DNA of 64,000 bases, from positions 1,178,001 through 1,242,000 of the forward strand of contig OZ244842.1 in NCBI GenBank assembly GCA_965220835.1. Reading direction: 5' to 3'. Shown here in pieces: positions 34,491-44,410 of the stretch (position 1 is the stretch's first letter; each line of letters starts with the position of its first letter). The DNA comes from Azophilus sp965220835. Its GTDB lineage: Bacteria > Pseudomonadota > Gammaproteobacteria > Pseudomonadales > Azotimanducaceae. The notes under the pieces were generated by a model, which saw only the letters and a program-made list of their open reading frames with translations, ran no database searches and had not been told where the DNA came from. The translations under genes and the position numbers were made by a program.

Positions 34491-35484
34491 GGTCGCCTCA
34501 CGGCCGGAAGCGGAGATCACCGCAGACAACTTTGAGCTTGCCGAGGAACCCATCCCGGCGCTCGAAGATGGCCTGATGCTGCTGCAGACGCGCTGCTTGA
34601 CGTTCAGTCCGCCGGCACGGATGGCGCTGGTCTCCGGCGGCATCGCCCGCCGGCCCATTCCCATCGGCGCCACCATGCGCGGCAGCGGCCTGGCGGAAGT
34701 GGTGGATTCCAAGCACCCCGGGTTTGCGCCCGGCGACCTGGTGCTTGGCGACCTAGGCTGGCAGGCGTTCGCGGTGTCCGACGGCGTTCGTCGGCGTCCG
34801 GTGCAGAAGGTCCAAGCCTATCCGGGCCATCCGGAAAGCACCTTGCTGCATGTGCTGGGCGCCGGCGGGGCCACCGCCTACTTCGGCATCACCGAGTATT
34901 GCCGGCCGCGCCCGGGGGATACGCTGGTGGTCTCCACCGCGGCGGGCAATGTTGGCACCGTGCTCTGCCAGCTTGGGCGCCTGCAGGGCTGCCGGGTGGT
35001 GGGCATCGCCGGCGGCCCGGCGAAGTGCGGCTGGCTGGTCAATGAACTCGGCTGCGCCGCCGCCATCGACTACAAACACGAGGCCTTGGAAGCGCGCCTG
35101 GACGAGACCTGCCCGGATGGCATCGACATCTACTTCGACAACGTGGGCGGGGAGACCTTGGACGCCGCCTTGGCGCGCATCAACCAAGGTGCGCGCGTGG
35201 TGCTGTGCGGCGGCACGTCCCAGTACAACCATGACATGGACTGGTACGGTCCCAAGAACTACTTCAACCTGGTGTACAAGCAAGCCGAAATGGCGGGGTT
35301 CTACGTGTTCAACTTCGCTGACCGCTTCCCCGAGGCGCACGCCCGGCTGGCGGCCCTGATCGACTCCGGCGACCTCATCTACCGCGAGGACGTGCTTGAG
35401 GGCTTGGAGAACGCCCCGGAGGCGTTGATGCGTCTGTTCCGGGGCGACAATTTCGGGGTCCAACTGCTGCAAATGGCCGGTTAA
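34465..35484 (+). CDS. NADP-dependent oxidoreductase, MDR superfamily
   Basis: The 339-residue protein is a zinc-independent medium-chain dehydrogenase/reductase like prostaglandin reductase and CurA. It has PIPIGATMRGSGLAEV, the domain link GGATAYFGI, the dinucleotide motif VVSTAAGNVGTVLCQLG, DIYFDNVGGETLDAAL and a C-terminal GKNFGVQLLQ-like end (GDNFGVQLLQMAG). It likely reduces alpha,beta-enones or enoyl compounds with NADPH. Start codons at 34465 and 34474 are both possible; the second falls in the register of a 20-bp repeat. Confidence 0.85.
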   Translation: MTAMNRKWVVASRPEAEITADNFELAEEPIPALEDGLMLLQTRCLTFSPPARMALVSGGIARRPIPIGATMRGSGLAEVVDSKHPGFAPGDLVLGDLGWQAFAVSDGVRRRPVQKVQAYPGHPESTLLHVLGAGGATAYFGITEYCRPRPGDTLVVSTAAGNVGTVLCQLGRLQGCRVVGIAGGPAKCGWLVNELGCAAAIDYKHEALEARLDETCPDGIDIYFDNVGGETLDAALARINQGARVVLCGGTSQYNHDMDWYGPKNYFNLVYKQAEMAGFYVFNFADRFPEAHARLAALIDSGDLIYREDVLEGLENAPEALMRLFRGDNFGVQLLQMAG

Positions 35485-35632
35485 TCCTCGCTTAGCCCTT
35501 GCGCAAAGTCCGGCCCGCCATTATCGTTCGCGCCTGATCGATGCCACGCTTCGCCGTGCTTTCTGCTCACCCAGATTGGCGGTCCGGCGACATACCCGCA
35601 AGCGTGGCCTTCAGAGCACCGAAGAGGACCGC

Positions 35633-36103
35633 ATGGGCCCCGAAGCCGACATCGCCACCGCTGCCGTTCAGAGCCAGAATTTGTGGCCGGTGGTGCTCTA
35701 CGCCTTGGGGGTTGGGGTGGTGATCGTCGCATCCATCGGTGGGTCTTGGCTGCTCGGCGCCCGCACCCGCAAGCGCAAGGCCACGGACATGCCCTTTGAA
35801 TCCGGCATTGTGCCGGTGGGCGCCGCTGAGCAGACGCGGCTTTCCATCGAGTTTTACTTGATCGCCATGTTCTTCGTGATTTTCGATCTGGAGACCATCT
35901 TCATCTTTGGTTGGGCGGTGGCATTCTTCGAGCTTGGTTGGCGCGGCTACTTGGGCGCGTCGGCCTTCATCGTCATTCTCTTGGTTGCCTTGGTCTATGA
36001 GTGGCGCACCGGGGCGCTGGACTGGGGCCTCAAGCACCGGCAAAAGCGGGGCCGCTACGCGGTTCAGGCGCCTGCAAGCGCGGTTCAAGGGGAGGCCGCC
36101 TAA
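35633..36103 (+). CDS. nuoA: NADH-quinone oxidoreductase subunit A
   Basis: This 156-residue membrane protein has three hydrophobic segments. The conserved loop is KATDMPFESGIVPVG, and segment two contains IEFYLIAMFFVIFDLETIF with the essential acidic residues. NuoA is a small subunit at the interface of the arms of complex I, near the quinone site. It is the first gene of the nuo operon, and nuoB follows with no gap. I use the ATG at 35633; the longer frame upstream does not look like NuoA. Confidence 0.94.
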   Translation: MGPEADIATAAVQSQNLWPVVLYALGVGVVIVASIGGSWLLGARTRKRKATDMPFESGIVPVGAAEQTRLSIEFYLIAMFFVIFDLETIFIFGWAVAFFELGWRGYLGASAFIVILLVALVYEWRTGALDWGLKHRQKRGRYAVQAPASAVQGEAA

Positions 36104-36829
36104 GTGGAGTGGCGTTTGGTCAAGGCCGAGGTCGATGCGCCGATGGCGTCCGCGGATGAGGTGTATCAGGAGCAGGTGGCCAAGGGCTTCCTGACCGCCA
36201 AGCTGGATGACCTGGTCGCTTGGGGGCGGGCGCATTCGCTGTGGCCGTTCAACTTCGGGCTCTCCTGCTGCTACGTGGAAATGGCCACGGCGCTCACCTC
36301 CCGCCATGACATGTCTCGCTTTGGCGCGGAGGTGATTCGGGCGACGCCGCGCCAAGCGGACCTGATCGTCATCGCCGGCACGGTCTTTCGCAAGATGGCC
36401 CCGGTGGTGCAGCATCTCTACGATCAACTGCTGGAGCCGAAGTGGGTGATTTCCATGGGCTCCTGCGCCAACTCCGGCGGCATGTTCGATATCTACAGCG
36501 TGGTGCAGGGGGTGGACAAGTTCCTGCCGGTGGACGTTTACGTGCCCGGCTGCCCGCCACGCCCGGAGGCGCTGATGCAGGGGCTGACGCTGCTGCAGGA
36601 AGCGGTCAAGGCGCGGCCGCGCCCGTACAGCTGGATCGTGGGCGAAGACGGCGAGGTCAGCAAGTACCAGCCGAGCCAGCGCGACGCCCGCACGCCGGCC
36701 CGCATGCGCGTCACCGATTTGGAGGAGCCCGCCCACGTGGGCGATGCGCCGCTGTCGAACGAGCTGTTGCGGCAAAAGACCCCGTCCCCCGCAACGCCGG
36801 GGCGGGACGGCACGGGCAAGCGGCGCTGA
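36104..36829 (+). CDS. nuoB: NADH-quinone oxidoreductase subunit B
   Basis: The 241-residue protein carries the N2 cluster. Its four cysteines lie in LSCCYVEMA, VISMGSCANSGG and YVPGCPPRPEAL. It begins with GTG directly after nuoA. The C-terminal 60 residues, a charged and disordered-looking tail, are longer than in E. coli. NuoB hands electrons from the peripheral arm to quinone. Its stop overlaps the nuoCD start by one base (TGATG). Confidence 0.95.
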   Translation: MEWRLVKAEVDAPMASADEVYQEQVAKGFLTAKLDDLVAWGRAHSLWPFNFGLSCCYVEMATALTSRHDMSRFGAEVIRATPRQADLIVIAGTVFRKMAPVVQHLYDQLLEPKWVISMGSCANSGGMFDIYSVVQGVDKFLPVDVYVPGCPPRPEALMQGLTLLQEAVKARPRPYSWIVGEDGEVSKYQPSQRDARTPARMRVTDLEEPAHVGDAPLSNELLRQKTPSPATPGRDGTGKRR

Positions 36830-38601
36830 TGGCGGAAGTCGCTGAGCAGCCAGTGGCCAATCCCGCCGCTGGCGACATTCCGAATGAGGTCGAGGCGCTG
36901 CGGCAGCGCTTGGGCGAGGACATTCAGTTCCAAGAAACCGCTGACGGCATTCCCAACCTCTGGGTGCCCCGCAATCGCCTGCTGGAGGTCATGCGGGGGC
37001 TGAAGGACGACTACCCCTTGCTGTTCGACCTCTCCGCAGTGGATGAGCGCGTCCGCAGCCATCGGCACGACTTGCCGGATGCCGACTTCACGGTTTTCTA
37101 CCACCTGATTTCGCTGGCCAAGAACACGGACCTGCGCATCAAGGTGGCGTTGTCGGAGAGTGACAGCAGCCTGCCTAGCCTCACCTCCGTCTGGCCGGCC
37201 GCCAATTGGTACGAGCGCGAAGCCTTCGACATGTTCGGCGTCAACTTCGAAGGCCACCCGAACCTGTACCGCATTCTCACCCCAGCCCTTTGGGAAGGGC
37301 ATCCGCTGCGCAAGGAGCATCCGGCCCGGGCCACTGAGATGGACCCCTACCGCATGACCGATGAAATCCTTGACGCCCAGCAGGAGAGCCTGCGCTTCAA
37401 GCCCGAGGAGTGGGGCATGTCCCGGGGCGCCAAGCACACGGACTTCATGTTCCTGAACCTGGGCCCCAACCACCCCAGCGTTCATGGCGTGTTCCGCATC
37501 GCCCTGCAGCTCGACGGGGAGGTCGTTGTGGACGCGGTGCCAGACATCGGCTACCACCACCGGGGCGCCGAGAAGATGGGCGAACGGCAGTCCTGGCACA
37601 CCTACATTCCCTACACCGACCGGGTGGATTACCTCGGCGGGGTGATGAACAACCTGCCCTACGTGATGGCGGTGGAGAAGATGGCCGGCATCGAGGTGCC
37701 GGACCGGGCCAAGGTGATCCGCATCATGATGTCGGAGTTCTTCCGCATCGCCAGCCACCTGCTGTTCTTCGGCACCTTTGCCCAAGACGTGGGCCAAATG
37801 TCGCCCGTGTTCTACATGTTCGCCGACCGGGAGCGGCTGTTCAGCATCGTGGAGGCCATCACTGGCGGGCGCATGCATCCCTCCTGGTTCCGCATCGGCG
37901 GCGTCGGCCAGGACTTGCCGGAAGGCTGGGACACCATGGTGCGCGACTTCGTGGACTACATGCCCGCACGCGTGGACCACTACGACAAGATGGCCACCCA
38001 GAACGGCATCCTCAAGCGCCGCACCATCGGCATCGGCCAGTACAACAGTGCGGAGGCGGTGGAATGGGGCATCACCGGGCCGGGCATGCGCGCCACCGGC
38101 CTCGACTGGGACTTGCGCAAGAAGCGCCCCTACGGCGGCTACGACCAATTTGACTTCGAGGTGCCGCTCGCCGCCAACGGGGATTGCTACGACCGCTGCG
38201 TGGTGCGGGTTGAGGAAATCCGCCAGAGCCTGCGCATCATCCGCCAATGCCTGGACAACATGCCCGCCGGCCCCTACAAGGCCGAACATCCGCAAGCCAC
38301 ACCGCCGCCCAAAGAGCGGACCATGCAGGACATCGAGACCCTGATCCAGCACTTCCTGAACGTCAGCTGGGGGCCGGTGATTCCGCCGTCGGAGTGCGCC
38401 ACGATGATCGAAGCCACCAAGGGCTGGAATTCCTACTACCTCACATCGGACGGGGGCACCATGTCCTACCGCACACGCATCCGCACGCCCTCGTTTCCCC
38501 ACCTGCAGATGATCCCGCTCATCTCCCGCGGCTTCATGATCGCCGACCTAATCGCCATCATCGCCAGCATCGACTTCGTCATGGCGGACGTGGACCGATG
38601 A
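36829..38601 (+). CDS. nuoCD: NADH-quinone oxidoreductase fused subunit C/D
   Basis: The 590-residue protein joins NuoC (about residues 20-200; EREAFDMFGVNFEGHPNL) and NuoD (from about 205; HPSVHGVFRI, YHHRGAEKM, ending SIDFVMADVDR). NuoD shapes the quinone pocket with conserved His and Tyr residues. The fused form is typical of gammaproteobacteria such as Escherichia and Pseudomonas and is the main taxonomic clue in the window. Start and stop overlap its neighbours (TGATG and ATGA), so the operon is translationally coupled. Confidence 0.95.
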   Translation: MAEVAEQPVANPAAGDIPNEVEALRQRLGEDIQFQETADGIPNLWVPRNRLLEVMRGLKDDYPLLFDLSAVDERVRSHRHDLPDADFTVFYHLISLAKNTDLRIKVALSESDSSLPSLTSVWPAANWYEREAFDMFGVNFEGHPNLYRILTPALWEGHPLRKEHPARATEMDPYRMTDEILDAQQESLRFKPEEWGMSRGAKHTDFMFLNLGPNHPSVHGVFRIALQLDGEVVVDAVPDIGYHHRGAEKMGERQSWHTYIPYTDRVDYLGGVMNNLPYVMAVEKMAGIEVPDRAKVIRIMMSEFFRIASHLLFFGTFAQDVGQMSPVFYMFADRERLFSIVEAITGGRMHPSWFRIGGVGQDLPEGWDTMVRDFVDYMPARVDHYDKMATQNGILKRRTIGIGQYNSAEAVEWGITGPGMRATGLDWDLRKKRPYGGYDQFDFEVPLAANGDCYDRCVVRVEEIRQSLRIIRQCLDNMPAGPYKAEHPQATPPPKERTMQDIETLIQHFLNVSWGPVIPPSECATMIEATKGWNSYYLTSDGGTMSYRTRIRTPSFPHLQMIPLISRGFMIADLIAIIASIDFVMADVDR

Positions 38602-39086
38602 GCGAACCGGCCCTGATTCCCGTCCTCTCCGACGAGGAGGTGCGCGAAATCGAAGCTGAGTGCGCCCACCTGCCGGATCGCAAGTCCGCGGCCATTGACG
38701 CCATGATGATCGTCCAGCGCCATCGGGGCTGGGTGTCTGACGAGAGCTTGAGCGCCATCGCCCACCTGCTCGGCATGTCCGTGGAGAACCTCGACAGCAT
38801 CGCCACCTTCTACAACCTGATCTTCCGCCAGCCGGTAGGCAGGCACGTGGTGATGGTTTGCGACAGCGTCTCCTGCTACGTCATGGGCGCCGACCCACTG
38901 CGCAAGCGCATCGAATCGCATCTGGGCATTGGCCTGGGGCAAACCACGGCCGACGGCCGCTTCACCTTGCTGCCCATCGTCTGCTTAGGCGCCTGTGACA
39001 AGGCGCCGACCATGATGATCGGCGATGAGCTCATCGAGAACGTGGATGCCGAGCAACTCGATGGCGTGTTTGGGAGGTTTAAGTAG
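38598..39086 (+). CDS. nuoE: NADH-quinone oxidoreductase subunit E
   Basis: The 162-residue thioredoxin-like 2Fe-2S protein has ligands in CDSVSC and CLGACDKAP, plus the helical N-terminal LPDRKSAAIDAMMIVQRHRGW. NuoE and NuoF together form the NADH-oxidising tip. It overlaps nuoCD by 4 nt and shares one base with the GTG of nuoF. Confidence 0.94.
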   Translation: MSEPALIPVLSDEEVREIEAECAHLPDRKSAAIDAMMIVQRHRGWVSDESLSAIAHLLGMSVENLDSIATFYNLIFRQPVGRHVVMVCDSVSCYVMGADPLRKRIESHLGIGLGQTTADGRFTLLPIVCLGACDKAPTMMIGDELIENVDAEQLDGVFGRFK

Positions 39087-40399
39087 TGGCCGGAAGTGAA
39101 CGCCCGCTGATTGGCATCGTCGACGATGTGGGCGGCTTGGTGGACCTGGGCGCCTACGAATCCCACGAGGGCTATGCGGGCGCCCGCCGAGCCCTCACCG
39201 GCATGGCTCCGGCCGAGGTCATTGCCTTGGTCAAAGACGCCAATCTGCGGGGGCGGGGCGGGGCCGGGTTCCCAACCGGCTTGAAATGGAGCTTCGTGCC
39301 CCAGGGCGAGGCGTCCGACGGCGGCTTGAAGTACCTGGTCTGCAACGGGGACGAGATGGAGCCAGGCACCTTCAAGGACCGCTACCTCCTGGAGTACAAC
39401 CCGCACCTGCTGGTGGAGGGCATGATCATCGGCGCTTACGCCATCGGCGCGGCCCAAGGCTACGTTTTCCTGCGCGGCGAGTACCATGAACCCTACCGCC
39501 AACTGCAGCAGGCCATCGACGACGCCAAGGCCAAGGGCTACCTCGGCCAGAACATCTTCGGCAGCGGCTTCGACTTTGACCTGCGCATCCATCGCAGCGC
39601 GGGCCGCTACATCTGCGGCGAGGAGACGGCGCTGCTGAACGCCTTGGAGGGCAAGCGGGCCCAGCCGCGCACCAAGCCGCCGTTCCCGCCGGCTAGTGGC
39701 GCTTGGGGGCGCCCAACCATCGTCAACAACGTCGAAACCTTCTGCAACGTGCCCGGCATCCTGCGTCATGGGGTGGCGTGGTACCAAGATCTGGGGCTAG
39801 GCGACGATGCGGGCACCAAGCTCTACGGCGTATCCGGCCGCGTCAACAAGCCGGGCCTGTGGGAGTTGCCCATCGGCACGCCCATCCGCGAGATCATCGA
39901 CGTCCACGCCGGCGGCATGCAAGACGGCTACAAGCTGCGCGGCCTGCTGCCCGGCGGCGCATCCACGGACTTCCTGGTCGAGCAGCACTTCGACCTTGCC
40001 ATGGACTACGGCACCATTCAGGCAGCCGGCAGCCGCATGGGCACCGGCACCATGATCCTCATGGACGACTCCATCTGCCCGGTGGACATGTGCCGAAACT
40101 TGGAGCACTTCTTCGCCCAGGAGTCCTGCGGCTTCTGCACGCCCTGCCGGGAAGGCCTGCCCTGGGTGGAAAAACTGCTGACCGACATCGAGGAAGGCCG
40201 CGGCCAGCCGGGAGACTTGGAGCTGCTTGAACGCAACGCCCAATTCATCGGCGGCGTCACCAACACCTTCTGCCTGCATGCACCGGGCGCCATCGAGCCG
40301 CTGGCCAGTGCCCTGAAGTACTTCCGGGAGGATTTCGAGGCGCACATCCGAACCGGCAAGTGCCCGTACGGCACGACGAAAGCCTCCGAGCAGGCCTAG
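39086..40399 (+). CDS. nuoF: NADH-quinone oxidoreductase subunit F
   Basis: The 437-residue NADH-binding flavoprotein subunit has the glycine-rich NADH/FMN region LRGRGGAGFPTGLKW and CNGDEMEPGTFKDR, IHRSAGRYICGEETALL, and the 4Fe-4S cluster motif SCGFCTPCREG followed by a distant Cys in NTFCLHAPGA. It is the entry point for electrons from NADH. The next nuo gene does not follow directly: 4.4 kb with three unrelated genes precede nuoG. Confidence 0.95.
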   Translation: MAGSERPLIGIVDDVGGLVDLGAYESHEGYAGARRALTGMAPAEVIALVKDANLRGRGGAGFPTGLKWSFVPQGEASDGGLKYLVCNGDEMEPGTFKDRYLLEYNPHLLVEGMIIGAYAIGAAQGYVFLRGEYHEPYRQLQQAIDDAKAKGYLGQNIFGSGFDFDLRIHRSAGRYICGEETALLNALEGKRAQPRTKPPFPPASGAWGRPTIVNNVETFCNVPGILRHGVAWYQDLGLGDDAGTKLYGVSGRVNKPGLWELPIGTPIREIIDVHAGGMQDGYKLRGLLPGGASTDFLVEQHFDLAMDYGTIQAAGSRMGTGTMILMDDSICPVDMCRNLEHFFAQESCGFCTPCREGLPWVEKLLTDIEEGRGQPGDLELLERNAQFIGGVTNTFCLHAPGAIEPLASALKYFREDFEAHIRTGKCPYGTTKASEQA

Positions 40400-40490
40400 C
40401 GTTCGCCAACTGGCGCAATCTAACTACGACCGTAACTGACGCACTTGCCGGCTACACTTCCCCTCCATTCAAAGTAAGGGGGGCACGCCC

Positions 40491-41498
40491 ATGGCCAACG
40501 CGAACGGCTTGCGGGAAATGGCCCAGTACACTGGCATTTTGCGGACTAGCCATCTTGATCCGCGCTGTATCAAGCAGGCTACGGGGAACGTCCTCAAGCT
40601 CATCGAGACGTTTGAAGCCCAACCGGAAAACCGAGCGGGCCGGCGGGTGCGCAAACCGGTTCGGCAGGCGGTGCGCCGGACGCTCGTTCATTTGGCTTGT
40701 GCCGCTCGCCAAATCGGCGACGGCGGCGCCAGCCAGGCCGAAGCCCGCAAGTTGATCCGCTTCGCGGGCTGTTGCGACGACTTCAGCGCGCTTCAGCGTC
40801 GAGCTTCGCAATACCGAGGCCTCCACAACAAGATGGTGCAACGCATCAACGATCGCAGGGCTCGCGGGCGGGCCCGGGAACTCTGGCTAGACGACAACCA
40901 TAGCCTCTTGGAGGTCAAAACCCCCAGCCAACTTCGATCCGTGGGCAAGCAGTTGCGCAATTGCATCGGCGGCCCCTTGGGCGGGCACTATCGTGACGCG
41001 CTGCGGCGTGGTGAGTCTGAATTCTGGGTAATGCGCTGCCAAGGCGACGGTGTGGGTATGCTCTGCATTGACCGTGAAAGCCGCAAGATTGAAGAGTGTG
41101 CAGGCATTGACAATGAACCCGTCGGCTGGGGGCGACAGTTGCTTCTTGAAATGCAGCGGGTGCTGAGCGTGGCTGGTGACGAGATGGAGGAGTTCATCGA
41201 TTCCGGTGCGTTCAGCTTGTTCGCTAATCAGCCGAGTATTCGCCCGGTTTGCGTGAACATCAGCAATCGACCCTTCCGAACTTGGCGCTCGAGCGGTCAG
41301 TTCATTATCTGCGATGACTGCGAGCGTTGGTCACGATTCACTCTGGAACTTGGGCATCGACGCGAATTCCCGTCCTGCCAGGCTACCTACGGTTCCGCGC
41401 TGGATTCGGAAGAGCTGCTTTGCATGGTCGCCGTTTCCCCGGAATTGGCAACGTTGATTGTTCAGAGCCTCCCTAGAATCGAAGCGGTGGATGCTTAA
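40491..41498 (+). CDS. PcfJ-like hypothetical protein
   Basis: The 335-residue protein is rich in Arg and soluble. Residues 148-161 (LRSVGKQLRNCIGG) and the following stretch GHYRDALRRGESEFWVMRC resemble the NC-G-Y core of PcfJ-like proteins, first noted on conjugative plasmids; their function is unknown. A late ICDDCERW could bind zinc. A G-rich ribosome-binding site lies upstream. It is the first gene of the segment separating nuoF from nuoG, followed by a WYL regulator. The family link is a moderate inference. Confidence 0.55.
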   Translation: MANANGLREMAQYTGILRTSHLDPRCIKQATGNVLKLIETFEAQPENRAGRRVRKPVRQAVRRTLVHLACAARQIGDGGASQAEARKLIRFAGCCDDFSALQRRASQYRGLHNKMVQRINDRRARGRARELWLDDNHSLLEVKTPSQLRSVGKQLRNCIGGPLGGHYRDALRRGESEFWVMRCQGDGVGMLCIDRESRKIEECAGIDNEPVGWGRQLLLEMQRVLSVAGDEMEEFIDSGAFSLFANQPSIRPVCVNISNRPFRTWRSSGQFIICDDCERWSRFTLELGHRREFPSCQATYGSALDSEELLCMVAVSPELATLIVQSLPRIEAVDA

Positions 41499-41678
41499 CC
41501 TCTATCAACTTGGGGGTGACGCTGCCCCCCCACCACGGCGCGGATGGCGCGGCTTTGGTGCTGCGAATGCCCAAAGCCGCTGTCGGCACAACCGCCCCTT
41601 AACGCCATGCAGGGGGACATTGGAAGTCCAGGCCCTCAAAAGCCATAAGGACGAAAAGACGGCCACGGGGCCTTTCCC

Positions 41679-42668
41679 ATGCGCTACGAACGCCTAACCA
41701 ACATCATCGAACTTGCCACCTTGCTTCAAGTCCGGCGCGGTGGGCTGACATTGGACGACATCATGCAGGCGTTCAACGTCAGCCGCCGCACCGCCGAACG
41801 CCTGCGCGATGCCGTGGGCCAAGCGTTCGGACCACTGCTGACCGTGAATGCGGAGGAGCGCCGAGTCCACTGGCGCCTGGAATCACCCCAGCTCGGTGGG
41901 CTAATCCGCATCTCCAACGAGGAATTGACTAACCTAGCGACCGCGGCAGCCAGCTTGGATCGCTCGGGACTTACGGAACAGGCGGCTTCACTGCGTGCGT
42001 TGACGGACAAGCTGAAGGTTCGATTGCGGTCAAGCTCAGCGGAACGCGCCAATGACGGCGCCGAAGAGCTACTGAGGGCCGAGGGATTCGCCATGCGCCC
42101 CGGCCCCCAGCAACAGCATGAGGAAGGTCTGCTCTCCAAAGTGCGTGAAGCCATTAGGCGAAGGCGCGTGCTGGCGTTTGACTATGCGGCGCGAGGACCT
42201 GACTCACATCCCAAACTCCGCCGAGTGCGTCCCTATGGCGTGCTCTACGGTACCCGAGCACTGCTGGTGGCGCCCACCGAGCGCCATGAAAACGTGCTGC
42301 TCTGGCGGCTGTCGAGCATGCATGGCACCAAGGTTACGGATACCGCCTTTGCCCCCGACCCCGACTTTGACTTGGCTGCATTCGCCAAGCGCGCCTTCGG
42401 CGTGTTCCAAGAGCGCCCATTCCAAGTGAGGCTGCGCTTTGCGCCATCCGTCGCGTCGGAGGCGGGCGCCTTTCTGTTTCACCCCGACCAGCGGGCTGAC
42501 CAACAGGATGACGGCTCATTGATCGTCCACTTCAAGGCAGGAGGCGCTCTTGAGATGTGTTGGCACCTATTCACATGGGGCGAAGAGGTCACTATCGAAC
42601 AGCCGGACCGCTTGCGAAAGCAAATGGCTGCCCTGTGCGCTGCGCTGGCAGAACACCACGCGCCTTGA
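41679..42668 (+). CDS. WYL-domain transcriptional regulator
   Basis: This complete 329-residue regulator has an N-terminal winged helix (LTLDDIMQAFNVSRRTAERLRD), a WYL core (LAFDYAARG, VRPYGVLYGTRALLVAP, VLLWRLSSMHG) and a WCX-like C-terminal domain (PFQVRLRFAP through VTIEQPDRL). WYL regulators sense nucleic-acid or nucleotide ligands and often control defence or DNA-damage genes. It shows what the two CRISPR-flanking WYL remnants have lost. It may regulate the PcfJ-like neighbour, 180 bp upstream. Confidence 0.85.
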   Translation: MRYERLTNIIELATLLQVRRGGLTLDDIMQAFNVSRRTAERLRDAVGQAFGPLLTVNAEERRVHWRLESPQLGGLIRISNEELTNLATAAASLDRSGLTEQAASLRALTDKLKVRLRSSSAERANDGAEELLRAEGFAMRPGPQQQHEEGLLSKVREAIRRRRVLAFDYAARGPDSHPKLRRVRPYGVLYGTRALLVAPTERHENVLLWRLSSMHGTKVTDTAFAPDPDFDLAAFAKRAFGVFQERPFQVRLRFAPSVASEAGAFLFHPDQRADQQDDGSLIVHFKAGGALEMCWHLFTWGEEVTIEQPDRLRKQMAALCAALAEHHAP

Positions 42669-42670
42669 TG

Positions 42671-42725
42671 GCTCGCCGAAGGCTCGCCGAAGGCACGCCG
42701 AAGGCTCGCCAAAGGTGCGCCGATG
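42671..42725. repeat. 11-bp tandem repeat, five units
   Basis: GCTCGCCGAAG is repeated from 42671: two perfect units, then variants at 42693, 42704 and 42715. It begins 2 bp after the WYL regulator stop and lies before the acyl-CoA ligase gene. An 11-bp period places each unit on about the same face of the DNA helix. Confidence 0.7.
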
Positions 42726-42856
42726 GCGCGCGTGCCGAGTGCGCCAATCTGCGGGCGCCAGAGCTGCGGCGCCCGGCATTGGCGCCAAGCAATTGACTTG
42801 CACCGCTGCCATCGTGTAAACCGCCGCCTTTCGCAACACTTCGGGGGAACGACACC

Positions 42857-44410
42857 ATGCCGGACATGCTGACCGAGCTGGCCGCACAGTTGGGCGATAA
42901 GCCCGCACTCATTGACGACCGGCCGGACGGGACGGTTATCGAGTGGAGCTTTGCGGAGCTGGAGGCCAACGCCAACCGGCTGGCCCGCGTGTTCCTGGCG
43001 CATGGGGTTCAGCCGGGGGACAAGATTCTCTGGTGCGGGCAGAACTCCATGTGGCCGGTGGCTTGCGGGCATGCGGCGCGCAAGGCCGGCGCCATCTCGG
43101 TGCCGTTGAACTATCGGCTCACCGCCGAGGAGGCGGCCTACGTCACCCACAATTCCGATGCCAAGATCATCTTGGCGGACGCGCCTTACGCGGCGCTGTT
43201 TGAACGCATTCGCCCGCAAACGCCCCAAGTTGGCGAAGTGATGATCTTCGATGGCGCGCCCGGCGAAGGCCAGCTCGATCTGGCTGCGCTGCTGGCTGGC
43301 ACCGATGACGGGCCATTGGACGTCGGCGCGGACCCCACGAAGACCGGCACCATGATCTACACATCAGGCACCACCGGCAATCCGAAGGGCGCGGTGCGCA
43401 CGGGCACCGGAGATCCGGAGCAGGGCGCCAAGATGCTGGAACTCTACGGCTGGCGCCCGGATGACGTTTACCTCACCACCGGTCCGCTGTACCACTCCGG
43501 CCCGGGGGGCTTTTTGGCATTGGCCCAATCCATGGGCAACACGTCCGTGCTGCAGCGGGCTTTCGATGCGGAGGATTGGCTGCGCTTGGCGGACAAGTAC
43601 GCCATCACCGCCACCTTTGCCGCGCCGACGCCCGTGCGGCGCATCTGCCAATTGCCGGATGAGGTGTTGGCCAAGTACGACCGCAGCAACCTGCGCATCA
43701 CCATCGCCAACGCCGCGCCCTGGTCCTACGCCTTGAAGCTTGAGTACCTTGAGCGTTTCCCGGAGCGGTCCCTGTTCGAGGTGTACGGCTCCACGGAACT
43801 CGGCGTGAACACCATACTCACCCCGGAGTTCCAGCGCAGCAAGCCGGGTTCCTGCGGCCGGCCAGCGCCTGGCGTGGACATCCGCCTGTACGCGGAGGAC
43901 GGCAGCGTGGTGACCGAGCCACGCCAGCCGGGCGAGCTGTACATTCGCTCCGCCGCCATGTTCAGCACCTACTACAAGGCGCGTGAGAAGTTCCTGGCCG
44001 ACCGGCGCGACGGCTGGCAGACGGTGGGGGACATTGCCTATTTTGACGAGGACGGCTTCTACTACATCTGCGACCGCAAGAAGGACATGATCATCTCCGG
44101 CGGCGTCAACATCTATCCTGCCGAGATCGAGCATGCCTTGGAGCTGCACAGCGACGTGCAGGAGGCCGCCGTGTTCGGCATCCCCAGCGAGGAGTGGGGC
44201 GAAAGCGTGCACGCGGTGGTGGTGGCCCGACCCGGTTCCGGGCTCGACACCGACGGCGTGACTGCCTATGCCCGGGAGCACTTGGCCGGCTACAAGGTGC
44301 CGCGCTCCGTGTCCTTCGTGGATGAAATCCCGAAGACCGGTTCCGGCAAAATCCTCAAGCGCGAACTGCGGGCGCCGTTCTGGAAGGACCACGACACGAA
44401 CTTGCTCTGA
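42857..44410 (+). CDS. AMP-binding acyl-CoA synthetase
   Basis: This is a 517-residue ANL-superfamily ligase. The ATP/AMP motif is MIYTSGTTGNPKGAV (near residue 170). VYGSTELGVN and GDIAYFDEDGFYYICDRKKD follow, and the C-terminal catalytic lysine is in PKTGSGKILKRELR. It adenylates a carboxylic acid and links it to CoA; its length fits medium- or long-chain fatty-acid or aromatic-acid ligases. It is the last gene before nuoG resumes and has no evident link to complex I. Confidence 0.88.
   Translation: MPDMLTELAAQLGDKPALIDDRPDGTVIEWSFAELEANANRLARVFLAHGVQPGDKILWCGQNSMWPVACGHAARKAGAISVPLNYRLTAEEAAYVTHNSDAKIILADAPYAALFERIRPQTPQVGEVMIFDGAPGEGQLDLAALLAGTDDGPLDVGADPTKTGTMIYTSGTTGNPKGAVRTGTGDPEQGAKMLELYGWRPDDVYLTTGPLYHSGPGGFLALAQSMGNTSVLQRAFDAEDWLRLADKYAITATFAAPTPVRRICQLPDEVLAKYDRSNLRITIANAAPWSYALKLEYLERFPERSLFEVYGSTELGVNTILTPEFQRSKPGSCGRPAPGVDIRLYAEDGSVVTEPRQPGELYIRSAAMFSTYYKAREKFLADRRDGWQTVGDIAYFDEDGFYYICDRKKDMIISGGVNIYPAEIEHALELHSDVQEAAVFGIPSEEWGESVHAVVVARPGSGLDTDGVTAYAREHLAGYKVPRSVSFVDEIPKTGSGKILKRELRAPFWKDHDTNLL

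Noticed and set aside
36538..38502. 654-codon minus-strand frame opposite nuoCD
   Set aside because: It is the antisense shadow of a strongly conserved fused gene; it is His/Val-rich with no domain.
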